Assembly (NCBI GenBank): GCA_041398605.1
Contig: JAWKUK010000005.1
Location: 124,001 to 188,000, forward strand
Direction of reading: 5' to 3'
Source: JAWKUK01 sp041398605
GTDB lineage: Bacteria > Planctomycetota > UBA1135 > GCA-002686595
Length of the DNA: 64,000 bases
Shown here: positions 29,601-37,024 of the stretch, in pieces
Position numbering within the stretch: position 1 is the stretch's first letter
Layout: each line of letters opens with the position of its first letter
Position numbers and translations under genes: made by a program
Notes under the pieces: model-generated
Told to the model about the DNA's origin: nothing
Seen by the model: only the letters and a program-made list of their open reading frames with translations
Database searches by the model: none

Positions 29601-29726
29601 CGTATTCCGGTCGGTGCAGGCGGCGTTGTCAGCGCGCGTGTCCCCGTGGGGCCGTCGAGCCTGCAGGTGCCCATGAAGAGCGCCCTCTTCTCAGACGCTT
29701 GGGAGGTGCTGCGGATGCTGCAGTGA
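26622..29726 (+). CDS. ECF-like sigma factor fused to a membrane helix and carboxypeptidase-regulatory-like domains (1034 aa)
   Basis: One reading frame joins a sigma-70 family regulator to an exported sensor-like part. Sigma region 2 is at about residues 15-90 and region 4 at about 105-170 (LPEPYRSVILRRHYEGQS, then a TAEIARATGASAATVRSQ helix-turn-helix). A membrane helix at about 214-234 follows, then some 800 residues of repeated Ig-like modules of the carboxypeptidase-regulatory type (patterns such as GAPVVGAEL and GLSGTVVDELGAAVAGA). The GTG at 26622 has GAGAGGA upstream; an ATG at 26583 is possible. There is no frameshift. Such a protein could sense envelope state and need proteolysis to release the sigma part. 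Long sigma factors with extensions are known in planctomycetes; the signal here is unknown. Confidence 0.85.
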   Translation: MSRPLHPDPAASARELGDLLAEAGWVRDLARRLARDQAAADDVAQATLALALERRPTAGKGLRPWLAQVAGRLAARQRIADARRARRESRSVELSRRSAPTSDELLERLEQQQRIADAVRALPEPYRSVILRRHYEGQSTAEIARATGASAATVRSQLARGLERLRLALEPDAPDAPGSRMSALGALLLASGSDTGLLSRGTAQLIAMKTTSKLAACAALAAIALVVTAGPALLKRDALHPNDGGGALVDAPLTEVDAGLVSVIDAPNDTAARVGAPADAAPTALVAQAKPSAAAQDVSTVMARLVDERGAPVVGAELRSIYVDGRPRGPHTAALSDEDGRAVLEIPDEFMRARAPKVYSMVFAASGPGRATTFVKSTPAWHGETDLGAVALAPGGGLSGTVVDELGAAVAGARLMADPTLPTSDIEGLRVAGPDPGVTRPRADSTPGGGFLLAGVELGTVRLWAHAPGYLWTISEPIELTSTGTRDVGPIVLQRPAREQLLRGTVLRPDGAPARDAEVAFDSMAMALEGTVVTDERGGFEILPTGAGIIELIARDPTGAFGMSPTVRASAGDQIELRLMPARVIDLRVVDPAGAPIEGAALMPVLSEGFAVFADGGRPVPGEDWTRTDAEGRARLFVPGEAFEVTVSRKGYLGQRRGPYLPETAPATLEIALELEPRVEGRVVAHGAPVEGARITIGQRSEGFVPRQSGFAMRFFTNQDHGIVTGRDGTFACPVDADWTDIAVLAICPQHASGEVELTVLAGKGATGVVIEVVHGGAVSGLVLPPPGRGPEGLIVAASRGDGHPVWTRADAEGRYRLSGLAPGPWRVEGRQAEPNDDTLSIAQRPEVQAFNWNVQVFDGVDTRFDVDMRQQGDVEVQGRFLVDGEAPQEPWTVELVPAFEEVQRDATVAAALNAEGGFTLTVPSGQRELCFRATLAGGARVEVIREANFVGPRLDWEGGLTTKRIEEKIDGPHEQVRLVRAKDSSKGDREVTRIPVGAGGVVSARVPVGPSSLQVPMKSALFSDAWEVLRMLQ

Positions 29727-29801
29727 CGCCGAGCCGAATTGGGGGGGAGGGACGCCTCGCGGGCAGCGGAGGCGGGCCAGGGTCCCGTCCCTGTTCGCGC
29801 T

Positions 29802-29833
29802 AAGGTCCGGTTGGCGCTCTGGGACCGGACCTT
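29802..29833 (+). terminator. Perfect 10-bp hairpin after the sigma-fusion gene
   Basis: AAGGTCCGGT (29802-29811) and ACCGGACCTT (29824-29833) flank a 12-base loop, 76 bases after the sigma-fusion stop and 46 bases before the radical SAM start. It may be a terminator or an operator. The 11-mer AACCGGACCTT recurs at 31522-31532 upstream of the VOC gene. Confidence 0.4.
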
Positions 29834-29878
29834 CCGCGCGCAAAGCGGGATCGGCGCGCTCTGCTACGATCGAGGTCG

Positions 29879-30946
29879 ATGAACTGCCACGCCGCCTCGC
29901 GCCTCTACGTGCGCGCCAATGGGACCGTGCCGTGCAACTGTGACACGGGCGAGTCGACGCCGCTGTTCCGGCCTAATCTCGCGGACCTAGCCTCGTTCGA
30001 CTTCATCCGCGATTGCTTCAACGGGCCCCCATTCCAGCGCTTGCGGCGTGAGCTCCGCGCGGAGCGCGCGCCCATCGGGGCCTGCAGCGGCTGCTACTTC
30101 TTCCACCCGTCCGAGCCGTTCACGAAGTTCGGTGACGACGGCGTCGTCAGCGAGATCGAGCACGTCCAGATCGAGTCCTCGTTCCACTGTGGCGTGGACT
30201 GCGACGCCTGTGTCGTGCGCGCGACCCGGACGGATCCAGCGCTGTCGGCGCTCGGCGACGGGCCCTACGAGATGCCGTTGCCGCTCTTTGAGAAGCTCGT
30301 CGCCGACATCTCACGCGCTGGGCTGCCCGTGCGCGAGATGGCGTTCTGCGGGCGCGGCGAGCCGCTGCTGCACCCGCAGTTCACTGAGATGATGCGCGCA
30401 GCGCGGGCGGCGCTGCCGGACACGTACTACAGCGTCGTGACGAGCGGGAACGCGCCCTATTGCGATGGCCTGTTGGACGTCGACTACATCTCGGCGAGCA
30501 TCGACGGGGGCTACCCCGATTCTTACGAGGTCTATCGCCGCGGCGGAAAGCTGCAGCGCGCATTGAACCTGTTGGAGCGCGTCGTCGTCGAGCGCGAGAG
30601 GCGGTCGCCCGGCGCCCGTAAGCCCCGCATCGCATGGAAGTACATCCTCTTCTCCCATAACGACTCAGAGGAAGAGATCATGCACGCGCAGCGCATCGCG
30701 GATGCGATCGGCGTCGATGAGATGGTGTTCGTCCTCACACACACCTGGAATCGTTCGCAGAAGTATCTGACCCAAGCTCAGATTGACGAGGGACCCGAGT
30801 TCAAGGTGTTCACCGGCGAGCGTAAGACCTTCAGCAACGTGAACATTGAGACGAACAACATCGCCAACTGGGAGAAGATCGGCGACTTGAGCCGCGACAA
30901 GCGCTTCACTTTCGATCGCGCGCGGGAGACTCCGGGCGGCGCGTAG
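29879..30946 (+). CDS. Radical SAM protein with an N-terminal SPASM-like cysteine region (355 aa)
   Basis: The radical SAM cluster motif is present as C104-x3-C108-x2-C111, followed by CGRGEPLLHP (about 157-166) in place of the usual GGE segment. Upstream, residues 1-75 hold C3, C19, C21, C69 and C72 around a NGTVPCNC element, much like the auxiliary-cluster SPASM domain that is normally at the C-terminus. The protein lacks a C-terminal SPASM and ends with a short charged tail. It is probably a peptide- or sugar-modifying enzyme; no precursor peptide gene is visible nearby. A TACGAT box at 29865-29870 lies only 8 bases before the ATG. Confidence 0.8.
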   Translation: MNCHAASRLYVRANGTVPCNCDTGESTPLFRPNLADLASFDFIRDCFNGPPFQRLRRELRAERAPIGACSGCYFFHPSEPFTKFGDDGVVSEIEHVQIESSFHCGVDCDACVVRATRTDPALSALGDGPYEMPLPLFEKLVADISRAGLPVREMAFCGRGEPLLHPQFTEMMRAARAALPDTYYSVVTSGNAPYCDGLLDVDYISASIDGGYPDSYEVYRRGGKLQRALNLLERVVVERERRSPGARKPRIAWKYILFSHNDSEEEIMHAQRIADAIGVDEMVFVLTHTWNRSQKYLTQAQIDEGPEFKVFTGERKTFSNVNIETNNIANWEKIGDLSRDKRFTFDRARETPGGA

Positions 30947-30968
30947 AGAGGGTCAGGGAGCGGACCAG

Positions 30969-31487
30969 CTATTGGTCTTGACCGTCGTCCTTGACGTTGG
31001 GCAGCGCTCGGGGCTTCGGCACGTGTTGGTCGAACAGCAGCATGTTGCCGTCGGGGTCCACCAGCGTGAAGTGTGCAGGGCCGGTTGACTCCTCGTCTGC
31101 CTCGGTCGTCAGCTGGACTCCGGCGGCTTTCAGGCGACTCTGGATAGCGCGCACGTCGTCGAACGATGTGAGGGGCTTGGCCTCATGGTCCCAACCCGGA
31201 TTGAATGTCATGATGTTGCTCGGGAACATCCCCTGGAACAACCCGATCGTCGTCTTGCCGCTGCGCATGATGAGCCAGTTTTGCTCTTGCTCGCCGAGGA
31301 CGTTGACGAAGCCGAGCTTCTCATAGAACGCGCGCGAAGCGGCGAGGTCCTTGACGGCGAGGCTGACGGAGAACGCTCCGAGCGGCGGCTGCTGGTCCTT
31401 CATGACGTGCTGTTGTTCGGGCGCTTGCGCGGCCAGGGCGACGCAGGCGAAGAGGGAGGCAATGAGCGATGCTGTGGTTGTTTGCAT
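30969..31487 (-). CDS. Exported VOC (glyoxalase-fold) protein (172 aa)
   Basis: A signal peptide covers residues 1-20, cleaved near AAQA. One VOC module follows, with FSVSLAVKDLAASRAFYEKLGF at its start and HFTLVDPDGNMLLFDQ at its end. VOC proteins bind a metal and act as dioxygenases, isomerases or resistance proteins; many are of unknown function. The single module would dimerise to form the active cleft. Export of a VOC protein is unusual but common in planctomycetes. The ATG at 31487 starts the signal peptide. A 22-bp hairpin (31562-31583) separates it from the next upstream gene. Confidence 0.78.
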   Translation of the reverse strand: MQTTTASLIASLFACVALAAQAPEQQHVMKDQQPPLGAFSVSLAVKDLAASRAFYEKLGFVNVLGEQEQNWLIMRSGKTTIGLFQGMFPSNIMTFNPGWDHEAKPLTSFDDVRAIQSRLKAAGVQLTTEADEESTGPAHFTLVDPDGNMLLFDQHVPKPRALPNVKDDGQDQ

Positions 31488-31561
31488 AGCGGTGGGGCGG
31501 CGCGGGGCCGGAATGAGCATAAACCGGACCTTCGGTGCTCGCTGACCGATCGAGGTCAATT

Positions 31562-31583
31562 GACGCGAGACGACGCTCGCGTC
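31562..31583 (-). terminator. Hairpin just after the coiled-coil/STN-like gene
   Basis: GACGCGAG and CTCGCGTC form a perfect 8-bp stem with a 6-base loop, starting 6 bases after the minus-strand stop at 31590. AATTGACC follows on the minus strand. A likely transcription terminator without a full T-tract. Confidence 0.45.
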
Positions 31584-31589
31584 CGGGGC

Positions 31590-33362
31590 TCACTCCCGCG
31601 GCGCTAGCGTCAAGCCCTGTTCGGTGACGCGCCAGGCCCAGGACCCGCCCAGCTCATACTCGGTCAAGCGCAGGAGCGCTGCCGATGAGATGTCGCGCAG
31701 GGAAAATGACGACGCCTGCGCGGCGGCGCCGGCGTCCGCTTCATCTAGCTCCCTCGGAAGCGCCCCGAGGTCCAGGCCGAGGAGCGCGCCGAGCGTCGTG
31801 AGTCGGTCCGCCCAGGTCTCGGCCTCAAACGCCACCTGGACGGTCGCCGAAGGGAGGCGCGCTGCGACGGCGGGATCGAGCTCCGGCACAGGGGCGACCC
31901 GCTCGCGGTTGATCAGCAGGACGCCGTCGAGCCAGGCGGTCTGCAGGTCGCCGCGCGCGAGCACGAGCTCCAGCAGCTCGCGATAGGTGAGACGACTGGA
32001 TGAATAGACGCCGAGCGTCGCGTCGACGCACGCGTCCGCCGTCGGATCATCCATCCATGTGTTGACCCCCGACAGCGTGTCAATGAAGTTCACAAGCTCA
32101 AGCAGCGTGTAGTCCTCGACGGCACCATGGGTCGTGCCGCGATCGAGCGCCGTGAGCGCGGCGACGTCGTTCGGGAGCCGTCCGCCGCTCATGAGCGCTC
32201 GTTCGGCGGTCGATCCAATGACGACTTGACTGCCGCTCAGCCAGATGCCGTGGGCGGCGAACTCGCGAGTGAGCGTCTCTGCGACCGTCTCGCCGGCTGC
32301 GAAGCCGCACCCTGCGCCTTCATCGAGGGTCGCGACGGCTGTCGGCAGCGCCAGCGTCTCGACGCCCATGGCGAGCGACACGACCTCGCTGATGTGACGC
32401 TGTGTGAGGCCCTCGGCGTCGAAGGGCATCGGCGCGAGCAGCGCGGCGCGCAGCGCAGGGTCGACCTCGTCCGGGCACCAGTCTGGGAGCGCCGCGCCCT
32501 GGACCGGTGGCTGCGTTCCATGCCGGAGCCGATCGATCGCAGCGCGGAACATCTCGTTCTCGTAGCGCAGGTGACGAGCGCTCCGCTCCGACTCTTCTCT
32601 CACGCGCTCGATCTCGAGCGCCGCGTGCTCGCGCTCCGACTCGAGCTGCTCGCGCTCCGCGCGCAGTTGCGCGAGCTCCGCGTGCAGTTGCGCGAGATCT
32701 CTCTCGGCTCCGATACGCTCCGTCTCGTAGCGATGTTCGGCCGCCGAGAGCTCTGCGCGCGCCATGTCGAGCTGGGCGCGCAGCGCTTCGGCTTCGTTGC
32801 TTCGTCTGTCGTTGTCGACGCGCGCCCATTCGCCGCGGAACGAGGGGCCCTCCAGGAACACCCAGCCGCGCGGGCCGCTCAGCACGTCGTAGCCGCCGAA
32901 CGACCAGAGGCTGCCCCCGGCCTCGACGAGGAACTCGACCTCGTGGATCTCGTAGCCGGCTTGATCGAAGGGGGCCCTTGGGTCCGCCATCGGCAGCGGC
33001 GCCACGAAGCGGGCGGAGGTCCAGTCGAACTCGGCCCCGCTGGAGCTTCGGCAGCTGGCGAAGCGGCGGCGAAGGGTCTCGAGCGCGATCGCTCGGGTCC
33101 CCTCGACGCCGCCTTGTTCGGAGAGCTGCTTGCGCTGGGCCGCCTGGGCGGCCTCTGGCGCGGCCGCGAGCATGCTGTCCAGGAACGCCTCGAACTCGGG
33201 TAACGTCGGGAAGGTCGCCTCGAGGGCGTCGACGTCATCCGCTCGGAGCGCTTCGAAGGCAGCGCGGCAGCTCGCAGTGAGTGAATCGGCCCCTTGTGCA
33301 GGCGCGAGCGAGACGAGGGTGGAGGAGAGCGTCGCGACGAGCAGCAGTGCGAGGTGTTTCAT
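31590..33362 (-). CDS. Exported coiled-coil protein with STN/secretin-N-like C-terminal repeats (590 aa)
   Basis: The family is not recognised. A signal peptide covers residues 1-24. Residues 25-180 form a mixed domain, then about 100 residues (roughly 190-290) are a strong coiled coil rich in Glu, Arg and Leu. The C-terminal 270 residues contain two or three segments with the pattern of secretin N/STN modules, for example TLLELVNFIDTLSGVN followed by strands, and LTYRELLELVL followed by AWLDGVLLINRE. Such modules occur in secretins and in proteins that dock on them. No secretin pore gene is in the window. The role is unknown; periplasmic location is inferred. Confidence 0.65.
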   Translation of the reverse strand: MKHLALLLVATLSSTLVSLAPAQGADSLTASCRAAFEALRADDVDALEATFPTLPEFEAFLDSMLAAAPEAAQAAQRKQLSEQGGVEGTRAIALETLRRRFASCRSSSGAEFDWTSARFVAPLPMADPRAPFDQAGYEIHEVEFLVEAGGSLWSFGGYDVLSGPRGWVFLEGPSFRGEWARVDNDRRSNEAEALRAQLDMARAELSAAEHRYETERIGAERDLAQLHAELAQLRAEREQLESEREHAALEIERVREESERSARHLRYENEMFRAAIDRLRHGTQPPVQGAALPDWCPDEVDPALRAALLAPMPFDAEGLTQRHISEVVSLAMGVETLALPTAVATLDEGAGCGFAAGETVAETLTREFAAHGIWLSGSQVVIGSTAERALMSGGRLPNDVAALTALDRGTTHGAVEDYTLLELVNFIDTLSGVNTWMDDPTADACVDATLGVYSSSRLTYRELLELVLARGDLQTAWLDGVLLINRERVAPVPELDPAVAARLPSATVQVAFEAETWADRLTTLGALLGLDLGALPRELDEADAGAAAQASSFSLRDISSAALLRLTEYELGGSWAWRVTEQGLTLAPRE

Positions 33363-33453
33363 GGTGATCCTGGCGCGCGGACCCCTTGGCCCGCCCGCCC
33401 AGGTCACCATGCGAGCGCCTGCGCTCGACCCTGCCAGATGGTTTCGTGCGGTA

Positions 33454-33505
33454 CGCAGCGGGTCCCTGCCAGCCTGGCGCGCCAGGCTGGCAGGGACCCG
33501 CTGCG
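33454..33505. repeat. 52-bp perfect palindrome
   Basis: Two 26-base arms, with no unpaired centre, are exact reverse complements (the left arm starts CGCAGCGGGTCCC, the centre is GGCGCGCC). It lies 28 bases downstream of the minus-strand M28 peptidase stop and 91 bases upstream of the next minus-strand start. It could act as a terminator or transcript-stabilising hairpin, but exact symmetry over 52 bases is more than termination needs. There is no T-tract on either side. Confidence 0.9.
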
Positions 33506-33533
33506 CGCCGCGATTGGCTTGCGGTGCGGGAGG

Positions 33534-35441
33534 TTACACCCCGTCGTTCTTCGGCGGGGTCGCCTTCTTGGCGGTCCACGGGTACCCCTCAGACTCTGGT
33601 GAGCTCTTCACGTCGCCTTTGAGCGAGCCGTCGTCCTGCAGCGTGGCCTTCGACGTCAGGCGGCCGTACGTGCCGCTCTCGTACTCGAAGGTCAGCGACT
33701 TCGTCGCCGCGTCCCACTTGCCGTTCTCGAGCTTGCGCGGCGTATCGCCCATGATCATCGTGCCCTGCACGGCGCCCTTGGCGTCGGCTTGGAACGCCAG
33801 GTCGAAGTCGATGCCCGCGGTCGTGAACTCCGCGAGCCACTTGCCCGAGATCGGCGAATCGACCGCGACAAACGCGTCGTTGCCCGCGGCAGGCTCCGCG
33901 CCTTCACGACGCGCGCCGTCCGCGTTGCGCGGGACGGGGCGCGACTCCGCAGCGCCTGCATCTCCACCGCGGCGCGGACGACCCTCCGGCTCTTCGCCCG
34001 CGGCGGCCGGCTCCTCGCGCGGCAGCAACGTGTCTGCCATCGCCAGGTTGTACGCGGTCACCGCCGAGCACGTCGCGGACTGTACGAGGTACTCCTCGAT
34101 CGCGTACTCGAGCGTGTCCTTTTGTGTGTGCCACGAGAAGCGGTAGCCCATACCCTCGAGGCCCGGGCGGTTCTTCTCGATCCAGAAGAAGCCGGGCACG
34201 CCCTTGCGATTGAACGAGGCGTGGTCCGAGCTGCCGCCGCGCGGCATTCGCTCGCCGACTTGGTGCGTGATCGGGAGGTCGGGGAACGCCGCCGCCAGGG
34301 GCGCCGTCGCCGCCTCGAGCATCGGGCGCATCGACTCGATGCACTCGAGGCCACCCTGGTAATAGGTGCCGCCGTCGTCGACGAACGCGGCTGAGATCTT
34401 CGAGAGCTCTTCGTCGGAGAGGCTCTCGACGTAGCCGCGGCTGCCGAGGAGGCCCTGCTCTTCGCCGCTCCAGAGGCAGAACCGGATCGTACGGCGCGGC
34501 TTCGCGCCGACCGCGGCCAAGATCCGCGCGGCTTCGAGCGTGACGCTCGAACCCGTCCCGTTGTCCTGCGTCCCCTGCGAGCCGGGTCCGTTCCACGAAT
34601 CAAGGTGCGCCGAGATGATCACGACCTCGTCCGGGAACTCCGTGCCCTTGATCTCTGCGATCGTGTTGTAGACCGGGATCGGGCCCTCCGTGAAGTAGTG
34701 CTTCAGGTCAGCCTCGACCTCGACCGTCTCGCCGTCGGAGAGGCGCGAGTTCATCGCGTCGTAATCGGCGCGGCGCACCTGCAGCTCGAGCTCGGTGGGG
34801 AGCGTGTCCATCGTCAGCTCGCGCCAACCGCGCACGCCGCCCGTCGTGACCTCGTCGCGCGTGCCCGCGGTGATCTTGCCGAGGATCTGGATCTCCTTCA
34901 GCGCAGCGTCGAGCTCGCGGCGCAGCTCAGCCTGCGCCTGCGCCTCTTCGCGGTCCTGGCCGCGGCGGCTGCGTTGCTGCGACTTCGCGAGGACCCACGC
35001 GCCGTTCAACGCCTCGCGCTGGCTCTCGAGCTCTTCCATCGTGGTCGGCATCTTCACGACCTTGCCGCGCACCGGGCCGTCGGTGCCCGGGCCCCACGCG
35101 GACGTCGTGAACTCAAACTCGCGCTCCATCGGCGCGACCATCTTCGCGCTGCACGGGCCGCGGTCGAAGCGCACCGGGATGTCACCCCAGCGCTGCATGT
35201 GCGAGTTCGACAGGCCGTACTTCGTGAACTGGTCGCGGGTCCAGACGTTGGCGCGTTCGAGGCCAGCCGACCCCGTCAAGCGCGGGCCGATCTCTTGGCT
35301 GATGTAGGTCAGGGTCTGCCAGACCTGCGAGCGGTTCTTGCCTTCGTCGAGGATCTTGGCGATGACGTCGGGGTCACCTTGGGCCAATGTCGGCGCGGCC
35401 GTAGCGGCGAGCGTGAGGAGGCCGAAGAGCGTACGGTGCAT
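33534..35441 (-). CDS. Exported M28-family zinc peptidase (635 aa)
   Basis: A signal peptide covers residues 1-20 (cleavage after LAQ). An N-terminal segment with the EIGPRLTGS motif leads into an inserted PA-like region (about 95-250). The M28 catalytic core follows: SAHLDSW (first zinc His and Asp), DNGTGSS (bridging Asp), WSGEEQGLLGS (catalytic and zinc Glu), a later Asp (FVDDGG) and the last His in HASFNRKGVPGF. The C-terminal 110 residues form an all-beta module resembling lipocalin-like add-ons. It probably digests peptides outside the inner membrane. The ATG at 35441 starts the signal peptide. A 20-bp repeat array lies 100 bases upstream. Confidence 0.9.
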   Translation of the reverse strand: MHRTLFGLLTLAATAAPTLAQGDPDVIAKILDEGKNRSQVWQTLTYISQEIGPRLTGSAGLERANVWTRDQFTKYGLSNSHMQRWGDIPVRFDRGPCSAKMVAPMEREFEFTTSAWGPGTDGPVRGKVVKMPTTMEELESQREALNGAWVLAKSQQRSRRGQDREEAQAQAELRRELDAALKEIQILGKITAGTRDEVTTGGVRGWRELTMDTLPTELELQVRRADYDAMNSRLSDGETVEVEADLKHYFTEGPIPVYNTIAEIKGTEFPDEVVIISAHLDSWNGPGSQGTQDNGTGSSVTLEAARILAAVGAKPRRTIRFCLWSGEEQGLLGSRGYVESLSDEELSKISAAFVDDGGTYYQGGLECIESMRPMLEAATAPLAAAFPDLPITHQVGERMPRGGSSDHASFNRKGVPGFFWIEKNRPGLEGMGYRFSWHTQKDTLEYAIEEYLVQSATCSAVTAYNLAMADTLLPREEPAAAGEEPEGRPRRGGDAGAAESRPVPRNADGARREGAEPAAGNDAFVAVDSPISGKWLAEFTTAGIDFDLAFQADAKGAVQGTMIMGDTPRKLENGKWDAATKSLTFEYESGTYGRLTSKATLQDDGSLKGDVKSSPESEGYPWTAKKATPPKNDGV

Positions 35442-35540
35442 GGTGGGGAGCTCCAGGGGAGAGGGGATAGGCCCGGATGCTAAGCGAGGGCGCCCGAGTT
35501 GGCACCGCCCGGCTGCCCCGACCCGCGCTCCTTGCCAGAC

Positions 35541-35636
35541 TCGTACGATTGGAGCGGGGCTCGTACGAATCGAGCGGGGCTCGTACGAATCGAGCAGGGC
35601 TCGTACGATTAGAGCCAGGCTCGTACGAGCGGGGCT
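35541..35636. repeat. Five-copy 20-bp tandem repeat with a TCGTACGA palindrome
   Basis: Units start at 35541, 35561, 35581, 35601 and 35621, exactly 20 bases apart; the last is shortened. The consensus is TCGTACGAATCGAGCGGGGC. All five copies keep the 8-bp palindrome TCGTACGA intact while the rest varies. The array lies between the divergent starts of the M28 peptidase (35441) and the ABC permease (35727). A spacing of two helical turns puts all the palindromes on one face of DNA, as in multi-site operators. No spacer structure or cas gene is present, so it is not a CRISPR array. Confidence 0.9.
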
Positions 35637-35726
35637 CGGGCGGATCGGCGCCGGGCCTCCGCGTAGGACGGTCGGCCGAACGCTCCGCAAGCCGAAGCGC
35701 CTGCCGGGGTACGATCTCGCCCAGCG

Positions 35727-37022
35727 ATGTCCAGCACTCCAGTGGTTCGGCCGCGCGCGAGGGGGCTCGGCCCGGGCTCGCTCTGGCTGATCGTGACGCG
35801 CTCGCTGCGGCAACACGCGGTCTCGACGACCATCACAGTCGGGTCGGCGGCGCTCGCCAGCGGGCTCGTCATGGCGCTCGTCGTCGTGCAGGCCGCGACC
35901 CAGCGCGCGTTCAGCGGCGGCGCCCAGCGCTTCGACGCGATCCTGGGCGCGCCGAGCAGCCAGGAGCAGCTGGTGCTCAATACGCTGTTCCACCTCGATG
36001 CGTCGCCAGGGAACATCCCGTGGGCGATGTACCGCGAGCTCGCGGACGACCCGCGCATCGAGCGCGCCGTGCCATACGCCGTGGGCGACAACTACAAGGG
36101 TTACCGCATCATCGGGACCACCCTAGACGTGTTCGCGGGGCGTGAGCTCGTGTCGCCTGGCGCGCCCTTCGATCCGTCGCGCAGGCAGGCTGTCGTAGGC
36201 GCGGCCGTCGCGCGCGCCACGGGGCTCGTGCGCGGCAGCACCTTCAACCCGAGCCACGGCTTGACGTACGACCCGGGCGACCCGAAGGCGCACGCGGAGC
36301 GCTTTGTCGTCACGGGCGTGCTCGCGCCCACCGGGACGCCGGACGACCGCGTCATCTTCATACCGATCGAGGGCGTGTACCGCATGGGCGGCCACGAGCT
36401 GCGCGGCACGGGCGAGGCGATCGACGCCGAGGCCTTCGAGGGCGTGGAGATCCCCGACGAGCACAAGCAGGTCTCCGCGGTCCTCCTACGCTTCAGCCGC
36501 GCCGGCATGCCCCCTGGCCTGCAGCTGAACTACAAGATCAACATCGTCGGGAACGTCGCCACGCTGGCCTGGCCGATCGCGCAGGTGATGGCGGGCTTGC
36601 ACCAGAAGCTCTTCTGGGCGATCGACGTGCTGGGCATCGTCGCGGGGATGGTCGTCCTCGTCACGGCTGGTTCGCTGCTCGCGAGCCTCTACAACACGAT
36701 GAACGAGCGGCGGCGGGACCTCGCCATTCTGCGCGCCTTGGGCGCGCGGCGCTGGACCGTCTTCTCGGCCATCATCGGCGAGTCGGCGCTGATCTCGCTC
36801 GCGGGAGCGCTGCTGGGCTTTGGCGTCTACGTCGCCCTCATCGCGCGCTTGCGGGGCATGGTGCTCGACAGCACCGGGGTGCTCTTGGAGTACGGCGCGC
36901 TCGCGCCGGTGCACCTCTGGACGCCGCTCGGGATGATCGCCGTCGGCGCGGTCGCAGGCATCCTGCCGGCGCTCAAGGCCTATTCCACGGACGTGTGTCG
37001 TACCCTCTCGAGCACTCACTGA
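35727..37022 (+). CDS. FtsX/MacB-type ABC transporter permease (431 aa)
   Basis: A membrane helix at about residues 27-50 is followed by a large extracytoplasmic domain (about 55-280) and three C-terminal helices (about 295-425). The FtsX signature region includes NTMNERRRDLAILRALGARRW. This matches MacB/LolC-type mechanotransmission permeases. No ATPase gene is adjacent, although such permeases need one. The start codon lies 11 bases after a TACGAT box (35710-35715) and has no Shine-Dalgarno, suggesting a very short leader. The DUF3299 lipoprotein gene starts 2 bases after its stop. Confidence 0.85.
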   Translation: MSSTPVVRPRARGLGPGSLWLIVTRSLRQHAVSTTITVGSAALASGLVMALVVVQAATQRAFSGGAQRFDAILGAPSSQEQLVLNTLFHLDASPGNIPWAMYRELADDPRIERAVPYAVGDNYKGYRIIGTTLDVFAGRELVSPGAPFDPSRRQAVVGAAVARATGLVRGSTFNPSHGLTYDPGDPKAHAERFVVTGVLAPTGTPDDRVIFIPIEGVYRMGGHELRGTGEAIDAEAFEGVEIPDEHKQVSAVLLRFSRAGMPPGLQLNYKINIVGNVATLAWPIAQVMAGLHQKLFWAIDVLGIVAGMVVLVTAGSLLASLYNTMNERRRDLAILRALGARRWTVFSAIIGESALISLAGALLGFGVYVALIARLRGMVLDSTGVLLEYGALAPVHLWTPLGMIAVGAVAGILPALKAYSTDVCRTLSSTH

Positions 37023-37024
37023 CC

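Noticed and set aside
35541..35636. Regular repeats that could suggest a CRISPR array
   Set aside because: The repeats are directly adjacent with no unique spacers, and no cas gene is in the window.
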